DNA of 64,000 nucleotides from Richelia sp. CSU_2_1. Lineage in GTDB: Bacteria; Cyanobacteriota; Cyanobacteriia; Cyanobacteriales; Microcoleaceae. The notes below the pieces were generated by a model. The model did no database searches, was not told the DNA's origin, and saw nothing but the letters and a program-made list of their open reading frames with translations. This document shows, one piece after another, positions 18,249 to 27,610 of this stretch; position 1 is the stretch's first letter; each line of letters starts with the position of its first letter. The position numbers and the translations under genes were made by a program. Location: the NCBI GenBank assembly GCA_012034575.1, contig JAAUPF010000010.1, forward strand, positions 1 to 64,000, written 5' to 3'.

Positions 18249-19025
18249 TTAATACTGTATGGTGTGTCTATCGATTGCTTTAACAGGAATTTCGATCGTA
18301 AATTCAACGCCGCCTGTAGCTAAATTATTCACTAACAATCTTCCTCCGTGCACTTCTGTAACAATTTTATAGCTAATTGCAAGTCCCAATCCCGTGCCTT
18401 GACCGACTGGTTTGGTTGTGAAAAATGGGTCGAATATTTTGGATGTGATTTCTTCGGGTATGGGCGGGCCACTGTTGGCGATCGCAATTTTTACCCAAGG
18501 TTCTTCTAACTCTTCAATTAACTCGGTAGCAATCTTAATTTCTTTGGTTTCTGCTTCAAGGTTTTCTAATACCTCAACCGCATTGGTAATGATATTCATA
18601 AATACTTGGTTTAGCTGGCTGGGATAGCATTCAATTAGCGGCAAATTTCCGAAAACTTTTATTACTTGGATTGCGGCTAATTTATGGTGCAGCAATAACA
18701 GTGTGCTGTCTATTCCTTCATGTAAATATACTTCTTTGGTCTCGGCTTCGTCCAAGCGGGAAAAGTTGCGGAGGGATAACACGATATCGCGGATGCGGTT
18801 GCTGCCTTGCTGCATGGATGTCAGAATCTGCGGCAAATCTTCTTGAATAAATTCTAGTTCGATTTGTGCTTCAAATTCATCAATTTCGGCGGGCAGATCG
18901 GGATGGTATTTTTTGTATAAATCTATCAACTCCATTAAATTTTCTACATATTCGGTGGCGTGGGTGAGATTGCCGTAAATGAAACTGACGGGGTTGTTAA
19001 TTTCGTGGGCGATTCCGGCTACCAT
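18249..19025 (-). CDS. Sensor histidine kinase, C-terminal part of a frameshifted gene
   Basis: This part holds the catalytic half: the phospho-acceptor segment VAGIAHEINNPVSF, the dimerisation helices, and HATPase_c with N box NQVFMNIITNAVEVL and G boxes [21 protein letters not shown]. It has no receiver domain. The upstream gene half ends in MSSLGQW and this half opens with MVAGIAH. Adding one A to the CAATGG sequence at about 19021 joins them as SSLGQMVAGIAHE, exactly as in the intact kinase at 24467-27517. The two halves overlap by seven bases (ATGGTAG), so translational coupling is conceivable. Confidence 0.88.
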   Translation of the reverse strand: MVAGIAHEINNPVSFIYGNLTHATEYVENLMELIDLYKKYHPDLPAEIDEFEAQIELEFIQEDLPQILTSMQQGSNRIRDIVLSLRNFSRLDEAETKEVYLHEGIDSTLLLLHHKLAAIQVIKVFGNLPLIECYPSQLNQVFMNIITNAVEVLENLEAETKEIKIATELIEELEEPWVKIAIANSGPPIPEEITSKIFDPFFTTKPVGQGTGLGLAISYKIVTEVHGGRLLVNNLATGGVEFTIEIPVKAIDRHTIQY

Positions 19026-20137
19026 TGACCCAAACTCGACATTTTTTCGCTTTGAACTAACTGTGTTTGGGTTTGTTTGAGTTCTGCTAGGGCTAATTTG
19101 AGTTGTTTTGCCCGATCGCCCAACATTATAACTTGTTCTTGGGTTTTTTCAAATAACTGTACTTGCCGCCACGCGCTGATAATTGCCATTACCAAAAGTA
19201 GGCTCAAAATTGATGCTAACAAATTCAAAGGTAGCAGTTGAGATTCGATGTTTTCGCGGGGAATAATCAGGGCGATCGACCAATTAGCTTGTTTCAGCGG
19301 CGCGCAAGCAATGTATTTCCAATTGCCGTCAAATTCAGTTAATTCTATTCCCTGCTGTTTTTGCACCATTTTTCGGGCGAGATCCCTTAAATCCGGGTCT
19401 TTGGCTGCGAGAAAACTCGGCACTGGTTGTTCTTTTGTTCCCCTCTTTTTTGGATCGGGATGGAAAATCGGCACTCCTTGAGAATTGAGGGCAAAAGCAT
19501 AGCTTCCTGTGCCGTAATCCAGGGTACTAACTACATCTGTCAATCGCTGCACTTCGATCGACCCGCCGAATACTCCGATCGGCTTTTTTCCTCGATCTAA
19601 ATCTTGCCATATTGGCACTGCGATCGGCACTACAGGTCGGCCCGTGGTGCGGGCAATCACCGGATCGGAAATGTAGACTTTTCCGGTCATTGCTTGTTGA
19701 AAATAATCGCGGTCTTTGACTTTTGTCGCCGTCAAACCGACTGCTGTATTGTATGTGGAACCGTTTGGTTTTACTAAGTACAATACATCGAATTCTGATA
19801 GCCGTTCTACTTCCGATTTTAAATAAGCTTCGGTCGCCGACCATTTTAAAGAACGGACGATCGGAGTGCTGGCGATCGTTTCTATTTCTGCTTGGCGCGT
19901 CCCCAGCCAGTCGTCAATTTCTCCAGCGCTTTGCTGAACCTTTAATAAAGCTTTTTCTCTAATTTCTTGCAAGATTATTTCTCGCACTAATTGATAACTG
20001 ATTAAAGTAACTGCACTTATTGCCAGGGTAATTCCTGCTAGAATTGGCAGAAATACTGCTTGGCGATTTGGTTTCGATCGCTGCAATATTTGCTGTTTTT
20101 TATTCTTTTGAGTTCGCCTGAGTTTGAAATTTTTCAT
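19019..20137 (-). CDS. Sensor histidine kinase, N-terminal CACHE part of a frameshifted gene
   Basis: 372 residues carrying the sensory half. A basic N-terminus precedes TM1 at about 30-52 (PILAGITLAISAVTLISY). An extracytoplasmic double-CACHE domain spans about 55-300 (DYFQQAMTGKVYISDPV and NSQGVPIFHPDP are typical), TM2 lies at about 308-328, and a coiled coil ends in QTQTQLVQSEKMSSLGQW. The normal kinase continues with MVAGIAHE in the next frame, so the stop here results from a one-base loss. The ligand is probably a small organic molecule, as for other CACHE sensors. Confidence 0.87.
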   Translation of the reverse strand: MKNFKLRRTQKNKKQQILQRSKPNRQAVFLPILAGITLAISAVTLISYQLVREIILQEIREKALLKVQQSAGEIDDWLGTRQAEIETIASTPIVRSLKWSATEAYLKSEVERLSEFDVLYLVKPNGSTYNTAVGLTATKVKDRDYFQQAMTGKVYISDPVIARTTGRPVVPIAVPIWQDLDRGKKPIGVFGGSIEVQRLTDVVSTLDYGTGSYAFALNSQGVPIFHPDPKKRGTKEQPVPSFLAAKDPDLRDLARKMVQKQQGIELTEFDGNWKYIACAPLKQANWSIALIIPRENIESQLLPLNLLASILSLLLVMAIISAWRQVQLFEKTQEQVIMLGDRAKQLKLALAELKQTQTQLVQSEKMSSLGQW

Positions 20138-20189
20138 TGAGCTTATTTAGACATCGTAAATTCACATAAAGTCATAATTTTCGCCTAAT

Positions 20190-20325
20190 GTAGGGTGCGC
20201 GCTGCGCACCTTACAAAACTGCATTCAGTGGTTGGGGTGCGCAGTGCGCACCTTACAAAACTGCATTCAGTTGTCAATTAAATAAAGAGAAAACTGTCAA
20301 CTGCCAACTCTCAACTCTCAACTAT
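20190..20325. repeat. Tandem palindromic repeats GGTGCGC..GCGCACC plus STRR
   Basis: Two direct copies of about 41 bases share GGTGCGCNNTGCGCACC-like palindromes followed by TTACAAAACTGCATTCAG. A CTGTCAA/CTCTCAA heptamer run (20290-20325) follows and reaches the 3' end of the S9 peptidase gene. The palindrome recurs at 27570-27594 and 57085-57109. Confidence 0.75.
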
Positions 20326-22219
20326 CAATTACACCGGAATGATTGGCAATATCGCCCGCAGGTTCAAATCGACCGCCTAAATATTTGGCGAGAAATTCTT
20401 CGGCGATCGCATAAAAATGCAAGCGATTTTCCGGCCGCGCAAATCCGTGTCCTTCGTCTGTATAAAGCACGTATTCTACAGGTTTGCCGGCTTGCTTCAT
20501 AGCATTGACAATTTGCTCGCTTTCTGATTCTTTGACTCGCGGATCGTTCGCACCTTGGGCTATTAGTAAAGGTTTCTGAATGCGATCGACAAAAAATAAG
20601 GGCGATCGGGATTTCAAAAACTCCGGTTCTGTTTCCAAATTGCCGACGCGGTGATATTCTATTGCTTTGAAAGCTTCCCAGTAAGGCGGAATAGTTTGCA
20701 TCATTGTAATCAAATTACTCGGCCCGACAATATCGACGGCGCAGGCAAAAACATCGGGACTAAAAGTCACTCCTACTAAGGCAGCATAACCGCCGTAGGA
20801 ACCGCCCATAATGGCAATTTTATCCTGTTGCGAAACTCCCGTTTCTACCAGCCAATTTACCCCATCTAACAAGTCGTCGTGCATTTTACCCGCCCATTCG
20901 CGATTGCCGGCATTGAGAAAGTCTTTGCCGTAGCCGGTGGAACCGCGAAAATTGATTTGCAACACGGCATAACCGCGATTTGCCAGCCATTGGGCTTCTG
21001 GATCGTAACCCCAAATATCGCGCGCCCAAGGGCCGCCGTGCACTAGCAAAACTGTCGGTACGGGTGTGGGAATTCCCAGCGGTTTTGTTAGGTAGCCGTG
21101 AATAGTTAAACCATCCCTCGCGGTGTAAGAAATTGGTTCCATTGATGACAGCGGCAAACCTTCGAGTTTTGATTTGTTGCTGAACAGGAAGGTGAAGGTT
21201 TTAGAGGTACGATCGAACGCATAATAGTAAACCGGGCCGTCGTCTGCGATATAAGCAACCAGCCAATTAGTATCGGCGAGATTGCGGCTGATGATGTCGA
21301 ATTCGCCGGGACGGAATTTGCCGATCGCCCCAAAATCCTCTACTATACTTGCATCTAAAATTTGCCATTCTTGCTTGTCCTTGTAGAAGGAAACTGCTTG
21401 AATTTCTCGCGTGGTGGGGTGTATGAAAATATCGCTGACATCGTATTCTGAATCGGAAGCAATTTCTGTTTCTTGCTTGGTTTGCAAATCGAATGCAATC
21501 AAACGTTGGGCGTTAGCATCGTGATTGCCAATTAGATAAATAACTTTGCCATTTTCGGAGAATTCAACGGCACCGCCTTCTTCATCTGGCCCCCATTTTC
21601 GCAGGCTTTCCCAAGATTTGTCTGTTGTTTCTCGAAACAGCAATTCGGAACCGCCGTCATCAGTTGTCGCTGTGGCCGCCCGTACTTGCAATTGCGCGTC
21701 AGCAGTCCAACCGACAATGTTACCTGGATTGTCGGTATCGAATTCAACGGCACCGTTTTTGAGATTGATGCGATAAACATCGTGTTTGCGACGATCGCTG
21801 ATATTTAATCCCACTAATATATCATTGGGAAAGTTACGATCGAGGGCGATCGGCTGTGCTTGAATTCCTTGAAATGGTGTCAAGTCGCGCACGAGATTTG
21901 ACTGGATATTTACCAAGAATAAATGCCAGTTTTCGTCGCCGTCGGTATCTTGGAGGTAAATTAATTCTTCGCCGCTATACGTCCAGAAAAAGATGCGGAT
22001 GCCGCGTTTTTTGTCGGCTGTTAGTTGGCGATCGTCTGCTTCACCTACGGTACGCAATTGCACTTGTAAAACGTTGTTTTCGTCGGGTGCAATGTAAGCG
22101 AGATATTTGCCGTCGGGTGAAAGGCGGGGGCTAGTTTTTTCGGGGTTGCCGAAGAGAATCTCCCGATCGATTAAAGGTGGAAGTTCGGTTTTTTGTTGGT
22201 GAATTGTGGAACTTTGCAT
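20318..22219 (-). CDS. S9 family peptidase (prolyl oligopeptidase / acylaminoacyl-peptidase type)
   Basis: A 633-aa serine peptidase. The N-terminal beta-propeller (about 30-350) carries repeated strands such as LSPDGKYLAYIAPDENN. The alpha/beta-hydrolase domain (about 370-615) has LLVHGGPWARD forming the oxyanion region, nucleophile motif GGSYGGYAAL (Ser near 473), Asp in GANDPRV (near 557) and His in DEGHGF (near 589). There is no signal peptide, so it is cytoplasmic and probably cleaves short peptides. The last codons overlap an STRR array. Confidence 0.93.
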   Translation of the reverse strand: MQSSTIHQQKTELPPLIDREILFGNPEKTSPRLSPDGKYLAYIAPDENNVLQVQLRTVGEADDRQLTADKKRGIRIFFWTYSGEELIYLQDTDGDENWHLFLVNIQSNLVRDLTPFQGIQAQPIALDRNFPNDILVGLNISDRRKHDVYRINLKNGAVEFDTDNPGNIVGWTADAQLQVRAATATTDDGGSELLFRETTDKSWESLRKWGPDEEGGAVEFSENGKVIYLIGNHDANAQRLIAFDLQTKQETEIASDSEYDVSDIFIHPTTREIQAVSFYKDKQEWQILDASIVEDFGAIGKFRPGEFDIISRNLADTNWLVAYIADDGPVYYYAFDRTSKTFTFLFSNKSKLEGLPLSSMEPISYTARDGLTIHGYLTKPLGIPTPVPTVLLVHGGPWARDIWGYDPEAQWLANRGYAVLQINFRGSTGYGKDFLNAGNREWAGKMHDDLLDGVNWLVETGVSQQDKIAIMGGSYGGYAALVGVTFSPDVFACAVDIVGPSNLITMMQTIPPYWEAFKAIEYHRVGNLETEPEFLKSRSPLFFVDRIQKPLLIAQGANDPRVKESESEQIVNAMKQAGKPVEYVLYTDEGHGFARPENRLHFYAIAEEFLAKYLGGRFEPAGDIANHSGVIDS

Positions 22220-22786
22220 TGTTGGTTATCCTTAATTATCTCTACAGGGGATGGTAACAGCGTTCGATCGTGCGAGATTGTCGGTTTGTTCCAGGGTCCG
22301 ACAGGGGTTGAAAACCCCTGTCTCATAGCGAAAGTCCTCTGGAAGAGGACTGGGATTGCCTCGATTTAATTGAGGTTCTGTAGTCGGTTTTTAACCGACT
22401 TTTGCTGTGAGACGGGGAATTAATTCACTCCTAGAACCCGTGGATTAGCGACAATCTTTCGATCGCACCTTTCCCTATTAATTGAGGTTCTGCAGTCGGT
22501 TTTTAACCGACTTTGGCTATGAGACGGGGAATTAATTCCCCGGCAGACCCGTGGATTAGCGACAATTTTTCGATCGCACCTTTCCCTATTACATGAAAAT
22601 CAATTTTGGTAATCCAATCGCATCCCCCTTTCGATCGTATGTATGGTGCATCGCCACGATATTTCTCGCTAATTAAAGCGATCTGGCGGTGGCGCACTCT
22701 ACGTTAATTGCGAAACTTAAAAAGCGAGGTTTGTAGTAAGGACTTTAGTCCTTTCTTTGCGGACTTAAGTCCGTACTCCGAACCTT
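22220..22786. repeat. Dispersed palindromic repeat block, copy 2, and flanking repeats
   Basis: Positions 22296-22552 repeat the cores of the block at 9303-9480 (GGGGTTGAAAACCCC, AGTCCTCT...AGAGGACT, GTCGGTTTTTAACCGAC), with the last core present twice. GGACTTTAGTCC and GGACTTAAGTCC palindromes lie at about 22740-22772, near the end of ndbB. There is no coding sequence I can support here. Confidence 0.8.
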
Positions 22787-23977
22787 TTACTTCAGCAATT
22801 CTTGAATTGGTTTGCTAATCCAATTGAAACCGACTTTTAATTGGTGTTCAAATGTTGGCATTCGATAAAGATAGGCCAAGCGGCGGGCAATATGCGCTAA
22901 TTGTCCGTCAAGTTTGATTCCTAAACCGGCGAGGGTGGCGCTATCTTTTCCTAATGTCATCATTTCTCCCAAGGGCTGGTAGCGGAAGGGCAGTAACGGC
23001 CGATCGGTCAGGGATGCCCAAACGTTCCAAGCGGTATAATCAGCTTGTTGGAAGGCTGTTTGCGCGGTGGAGGGGACTTTTTGACCTACCGCATCGTGAC
23101 ATTCAACTAAGTCTCCCAAGGCAAAGATGTCGGGATAATCTATTACTTGCAGGGTGGGATTAACTGTTAGTTGACCGCGATGGTTTTGTTTGAATGGGAG
23201 CGATCGCACCATGCTAGAAACTTGGGTTCCTACTGTCCACAATACGATATCTACTGGCAAAACATCGACTTGTCCTTTGTAAATTAAAGAAATTGTGTCG
23301 GGTCCGATCGACTCTACTTCTGTTTCTAAGTCAGTCCAGATTTGCCTTTTTTCTAATGCTTTGGTGGCAGTTTCGCGGTTGAATTCGGGTGAGGTTCTCA
23401 GGATTTTGTCGCCTTGTTCGACTAAACGCAACCGACCTTTTTCTCCGAGTCGATCGGCTAATTTGCAAGCTAATTCTACTCCCGAATAACCGCCGCCGAC
23501 AATGGCGATGCGGATTTTGTCGGTGTCTCTGGCTTCGAGAAATCGCAGCCTTTCTTCTAAACGGTAAGCGTCGGCGAGAGAACGAAAAGAATAAGCGTAT
23601 TCAACTGCACCTGGAACCATATCTAGCGGCGTTTTACCACCTAAAGCTAAAACCAGTCGATCGCACTTTAATTCCAATCCGTCTTGCAAGTGTACTTGTT
23701 TGGATTCCACGTCGATGCCGGCAACATTTGCTTGACAAAAGCGCACGCCCGTGTTTGCTAAGAGTTCGGCAAAGGGCGGGGCGATTTCCCATGTTTGGAG
23801 TTCGCCGGTGAGGAGCTCGTACAGCAAAGGAACGAAGAGAAACCGATCGTGGCGATCGATCAGGACGATTTCGGGTTTTTCCTGCTTGGAGAAGGGTAAC
23901 TGACTCAAGCGCAGGGCCGTGTAAAGTCCGCCGAAGCCTCCGCCGAGAATGCAAATCCGGGGTTGTTGTTGAGTCAT
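22787..23977 (-). CDS. ndbB: Type II NAD(P)H dehydrogenase, NdbB-like (demethylphylloquinone reductase)
   Basis: A 396-aa FAD/NAD-dependent oxidoreductase. The FAD-binding Rossmann motif CILGGGFGGLYTALRL is at the N-terminus, the NAD(P)-binding motif IAIVGGGYSGVELA lies mid-protein, and IFALGDLVE is the second FAD contact. The line-up with Synechocystis Slr1743 (FLFVPLLYELLTGELQTWEI, FQQADYTAWN, LAYLYRMPTFEHQL) is close from memory. In Synechocystis, NdbB reduces demethylphylloquinone in vitamin K1 synthesis. The start is the ATG of MTQQQ; the 12-codon upstream extension is less likely. Alternative: another NDH-2 paralogue. Confidence 0.88.
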   Translation of the reverse strand: MTQQQPRICILGGGFGGLYTALRLSQLPFSKQEKPEIVLIDRHDRFLFVPLLYELLTGELQTWEIAPPFAELLANTGVRFCQANVAGIDVESKQVHLQDGLELKCDRLVLALGGKTPLDMVPGAVEYAYSFRSLADAYRLEERLRFLEARDTDKIRIAIVGGGYSGVELACKLADRLGEKGRLRLVEQGDKILRTSPEFNRETATKALEKRQIWTDLETEVESIGPDTISLIYKGQVDVLPVDIVLWTVGTQVSSMVRSLPFKQNHRGQLTVNPTLQVIDYPDIFALGDLVECHDAVGQKVPSTAQTAFQQADYTAWNVWASLTDRPLLPFRYQPLGEMMTLGKDSATLAGLGIKLDGQLAHIARRLAYLYRMPTFEHQLKVGFNWISKPIQELLK

Positions 23978-24466
23978 AGTGTTTTGGTTGAGGGGCGATC
24001 GGTAGCAAGGCAACTTCTCCCATTGTAACGAGATGGATGGATGCTACAAACCGAGCCGCCATTTCATTTACTTTCTCTTTCCTGTGAAGCTACCTACAAT
24101 TTCAAATCTCAAATCTCAAATTTCAAATAGTCTAGCTCGGTAGAGAGCAGTTTTTTCGTCGATCCCCATCCGCGTTTCCCGCCTGCTGCTGTTAAGCCTG
24201 GGGTCGATCGCCAGCCAAAAAGTCCGACGGTTGTACAATTCTCTCGATCGCCGGGATTTTCGACTCCATAGCCAGATCTATTAGCAGGCATCAAATTTCC
24301 TGAATGTTTCCCAAAACTATTTTTGTACTATTATAATTAATAGCTAATTTTCGCGACAAATAAAAGCACCTTTAAACAGTTGACTTTTGACAGTTGACTT
24401 TTGACAGCGAGTTTATAACTGCATCTACGATAAAACTTTCTTGGTTCTCTTGAGGGAAAAATTTTT
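23978..24466. other. Intergenic region between ndbB and a five-PAS kinase
   Basis: Divergent promoter region of nearly 490 bases. It holds (AAATCTC)n-like units at about 24101-24125, a CAGTTGACTTTTGA repeat at 24373-24405, and AT-rich sequence before the kinase start. A short minus-strand open frame at 24109-24294 shows no family features and is not called. Confidence 0.5.
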
Positions 24467-27400
24467 ATGCAAATTTCTGAGAATTCTTCTAATATTAAAA
24501 ACAGCGATAGCAAGAAAAACGAAGATGCCCCATCTTTGTTAAGCAGCGAAGAACGATATCAAACTTTAGTAGCTAATATTCCCGGCGCAGTTTACCGCTG
24601 TACCTGCGATTTGGCAGCTTCGGATATCGAACTGAAACGGACAATGGTGTTTTTGAGCGAGGTAATTCAAGAAATATCCGGCTATCCGCCGTCGGATTTT
24701 ATTAACGATCGCGTTCGTTCTTTTGCCAGCATCATTCACCCTCAAGATCGATCGCAGGTGGAAGCTGCTATTAGAAAAAGCGTAGCAGCACAAGTACCGT
24801 ACATCCTCGAATACCGCATTCTCCGGGCCGACGGCGGGATGAGGTGGGTTTACGAAAAAGGTAGATCTGTTTGCTGCGATACCCCTCAAGTGCAAGGGCA
24901 ATTTTTGACTGCTGCGACGCCGCCGATTTCACCTGCTTGTCTCGATGGAGTAATTTTGGATATTACCGAACGCAAGCGGGCTGAGGAAGATTTGCGGCAC
25001 ACTCAAGAGTTTTTGAATGCGGTACTAAAAAATTTGCCCGTCAGCGTATTTATTAAAGATGCTGCCACGCAAAGATTTATTTACTGGAATAAAGCCAGCG
25101 AAGAATTGTTTGGTTATTCTCGGGCAGAAGTTCTCGGAAAAAGTGCTGGCGAATTGTTTGCTTCCGATCTAGCAAACCGTTTGGAAACCAAAGATTTAGA
25201 AGCTTTTGCAACTGGAAAATGCGTCGAAATACCAGAAGCAATTATTCACATTCCGCACCGAGGAGAACGCATCGTTCATGCGAGAAAAGTGCCTTTATTC
25301 AATGAATTTGACCAACCCGAGTATATTTTAGGCATTGCCCGAGATATTACCGAAAGCAAAAAAACAGAAATCGAACTATCGCGTTTGGCCCTCGTCGCTC
25401 AAAAAACCCAAAATGGGGTAATTATTACTGATGCTAAAGGCTGCATTGAGTGGGTGAACGAAGCATTTACTCGAATTAGCGGTTACGTGCTCTGTGAAGT
25501 GCGGGGAAAAAAACCGGGGGCCGTACTTCAAGGTGCAAAAACAGACCCGCTAACCGTCGATCGACTGCGGGCAGCTTTGGCAGCGGGAGAACCGTTTAAT
25601 AAGGAGATTTACAACTATACCAAAGAGGGAAAGGGCTATTGGGTAACGCTTTCGATCGCCCCTATTTATGACGACAACGGCGAATTGGAAGGTTTTATTG
25701 CAGTGCAAAGCGATATTACCGATCGCAAGCAAGCAGAGGAAGCTCTCAGGGAAAGCGAGAGTTATTACCGCTGCATTGTCGAGACAGCATCCGAGGGAGT
25801 TTGGCTGTTTGATGCTGACAGCAAAACGACTTTTGCTAACAGCATGATGGCGGAAATGTTGGGATATACAGCAGAAGAAATAGTGGGAAAATCGCTGTTT
25901 GATTTTATGGACAGCGAGGCAGTGACGGTCGCTGAAACCTACGTGGAACGCAGGCGACAAGGCATCCGAGAACGTCACGATTTTAAGTTTAGACGCAAAG
26001 ACGGCTCGCACTTGTGGGCAATTATTTCGGCGACACCAATGTTCGATGCTGGCGGCGAATTTTCCGGTGTGTTGCGGATGATTACCGATATCAGCGATCG
26101 CAAACAAGCCGAAGCAGAATTGCGGCAAACACTCAAAGAATTGGAATTTGAAAAATTTGCCTTAGATCAATCGGCGATCGTTTCAATTACCGATGAATTT
26201 GGAGTTATTACCTATGTCAACGATCAATTTTGCGAACTCTTTCAATATTCCCGAGAAGAACCGATCGGCAAAACTCATAAATTAGTCAATTCCGGCTATC
26301 ACTCAGCGGATTTTTTCAAGGAACTTTGGTCAACCATCCGCCAGGGGAACGTGTGGCGGGGAGAAATGAAAAATCGAGCTAAAGATGGCACGTATTTTTG
26401 GCTGGATACGACAATTGTACCTTGCTTGGATGCTCGGGGAGAACCGCATCAATACGTCGCAATTCGCAAAGATATTACTGACAAAAAACAAGCCGAAGAA
26501 TCTTTGCGACTGTCGGAAAGCAAGCTGAGATCTAAAAATCAAGAATTGGCAAAAGCCCTGCGCGATTTGCAGCAAACTCAAAGCATGATGGTGCAAAATG
26601 AAAAAATGGTAAGTTTGGGACAGTTGGTAGCGGGCGTCGCCCACGAAATCAACAATCCAGTCAGTTTTATTTACGGCAATGTCTCCCACGCTGACGATTA
26701 CTTTCAAGACTTGTTGAAAATGCTGCTGCTTTACCAGCGGGAATACCCGCATCCGACACCAGCAATTAAAGCAGAGATGGACGATGTAGATTTGAATTTC
26801 CTGCTTCAAGATTTGCCGAAACTGTTAAATTCAATGAAAATGGGAGCCGAACGCATTCGCCAAATCGTCCTGTCCCTGAAGAATTTCTCGCGTTTGGATG
26901 AAGCGGAACAAAAACAGGTAGACATTCACGAAGGAATTGAAAGCACTTTATTGATTTTGCAGCACAGGTTGAAAGAAACGGCAGGACGCCCGAAAATTGT
27001 GCTGCTGAAAGAGTACGGAAATTTGCCCCGCGTGCAGTGTTATGCAGGACAATTAAATCAGGTTTTCATGAATATTATCGGCAATGCAATTGATGCTTTG
27101 GAAGATGCTATGGAAACCGGAAGATGGGCCGATGGAGAACACTCGCCTATTCCTTATTGTCCTTCGCCGACGCTGCGGATTTGTACGGAGGTAAAATATG
27201 CGGAAAATGTTTCGATCCCGCCAGAATCTGGTGTTGCTGATGCTGCAATCGGGCCTCCCACTCATATCTCGATTCGGGTTGCAGATAACGGGCCGGGGAT
27301 TCCTCTAGAAGTTCAACGAAGACTGTTCGATCCGTTTTTTACGACAAAAGAACCGGGTAAAGGTACAGGTTTGGGATTGTCTATCAGCTATCAAATTGTT

Positions 27401-27517
27401 GTGGAAAAACACGGCGGCAATTTAAAGTGTCATTCCGCACCGGGTCAAGGTACGGAGTTTGCGATCGAAATTCCTGTTAGGAAGGAAGAAGGAAGAAGGA
27501 AGAAGGAAGAAGGATGA
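24467..27517 (+). CDS. Multi-PAS sensor histidine kinase
   Basis: A 1016-aa soluble kinase. Five PAS/PAC modules lie at about 30-170, 175-300, 305-430, 435-560 and 565-690; several end in the typical [20 protein letters not shown] linker. HisKA has VAGVAHEINNPVSF (His near 725) and HATPase_c (about 850-1000) has QVFMNIIGNAIDAL and DPFFTTKEPGKGTGLGLSIS. There are no membrane spans and no receiver, so the partner regulator must be elsewhere. The final residues (RKEEGRRKKEEG) are translated from a GGAAGAA repeat, meaning the natural stop was probably lost to repeat invasion. Confidence 0.9.
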   Translation: MQISENSSNIKNSDSKKNEDAPSLLSSEERYQTLVANIPGAVYRCTCDLAASDIELKRTMVFLSEVIQEISGYPPSDFINDRVRSFASIIHPQDRSQVEAAIRKSVAAQVPYILEYRILRADGGMRWVYEKGRSVCCDTPQVQGQFLTAATPPISPACLDGVILDITERKRAEEDLRHTQEFLNAVLKNLPVSVFIKDAATQRFIYWNKASEELFGYSRAEVLGKSAGELFASDLANRLETKDLEAFATGKCVEIPEAIIHIPHRGERIVHARKVPLFNEFDQPEYILGIARDITESKKTEIELSRLALVAQKTQNGVIITDAKGCIEWVNEAFTRISGYVLCEVRGKKPGAVLQGAKTDPLTVDRLRAALAAGEPFNKEIYNYTKEGKGYWVTLSIAPIYDDNGELEGFIAVQSDITDRKQAEEALRESESYYRCIVETASEGVWLFDADSKTTFANSMMAEMLGYTAEEIVGKSLFDFMDSEAVTVAETYVERRRQGIRERHDFKFRRKDGSHLWAIISATPMFDAGGEFSGVLRMITDISDRKQAEAELRQTLKELEFEKFALDQSAIVSITDEFGVITYVNDQFCELFQYSREEPIGKTHKLVNSGYHSADFFKELWSTIRQGNVWRGEMKNRAKDGTYFWLDTTIVPCLDARGEPHQYVAIRKDITDKKQAEESLRLSESKLRSKNQELAKALRDLQQTQSMMVQNEKMVSLGQLVAGVAHEINNPVSFIYGNVSHADDYFQDLLKMLLLYQREYPHPTPAIKAEMDDVDLNFLLQDLPKLLNSMKMGAERIRQIVLSLKNFSRLDEAEQKQVDIHEGIESTLLILQHRLKETAGRPKIVLLKEYGNLPRVQCYAGQLNQVFMNIIGNAIDALEDAMETGRWADGEHSPIPYCPSPTLRICTEVKYAENVSIPPESGVADAAIGPPTHISIRVADNGPGIPLEVQRRLFDPFFTTKEPGKGTGLGLSISYQIVVEKHGGNLKCHSAPGQGTEFAIEIPVRKEEGRRKKEEG

Positions 27518-27594
27518 GGGAAGAAGGAAGAAGGAAGAAGGAAGAAGGATGAGGGAAGAAGTAATGTAGTAGGGTGCGCACTGCGCACCTTACC
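27481..27594. repeat. STRR GGAAGAA array and GTGCGCA palindrome
   Basis: About ten GGAAGAA-type heptamers (27481-27561) start inside the kinase gene and encode its last dozen residues. The palindrome GTAGGGTGCGCACTGCGCACC follows at 27570-27594, immediately before the convergent flavoprotein gene. Confidence 0.85.
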
Positions 27595-27610
27595 GCTACT
27601 GAAGTCCGCA

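Noticed and set aside
23634-24062. 142-aa minus-strand frame overlapping ndbB
   Set aside because: Alternative-frame shadow of ndbB with no family resemblance.
24109-24294. 61-aa open frame in the ndbB-kinase gap
   Set aside because: No ribosome binding site, family match or coding pattern.
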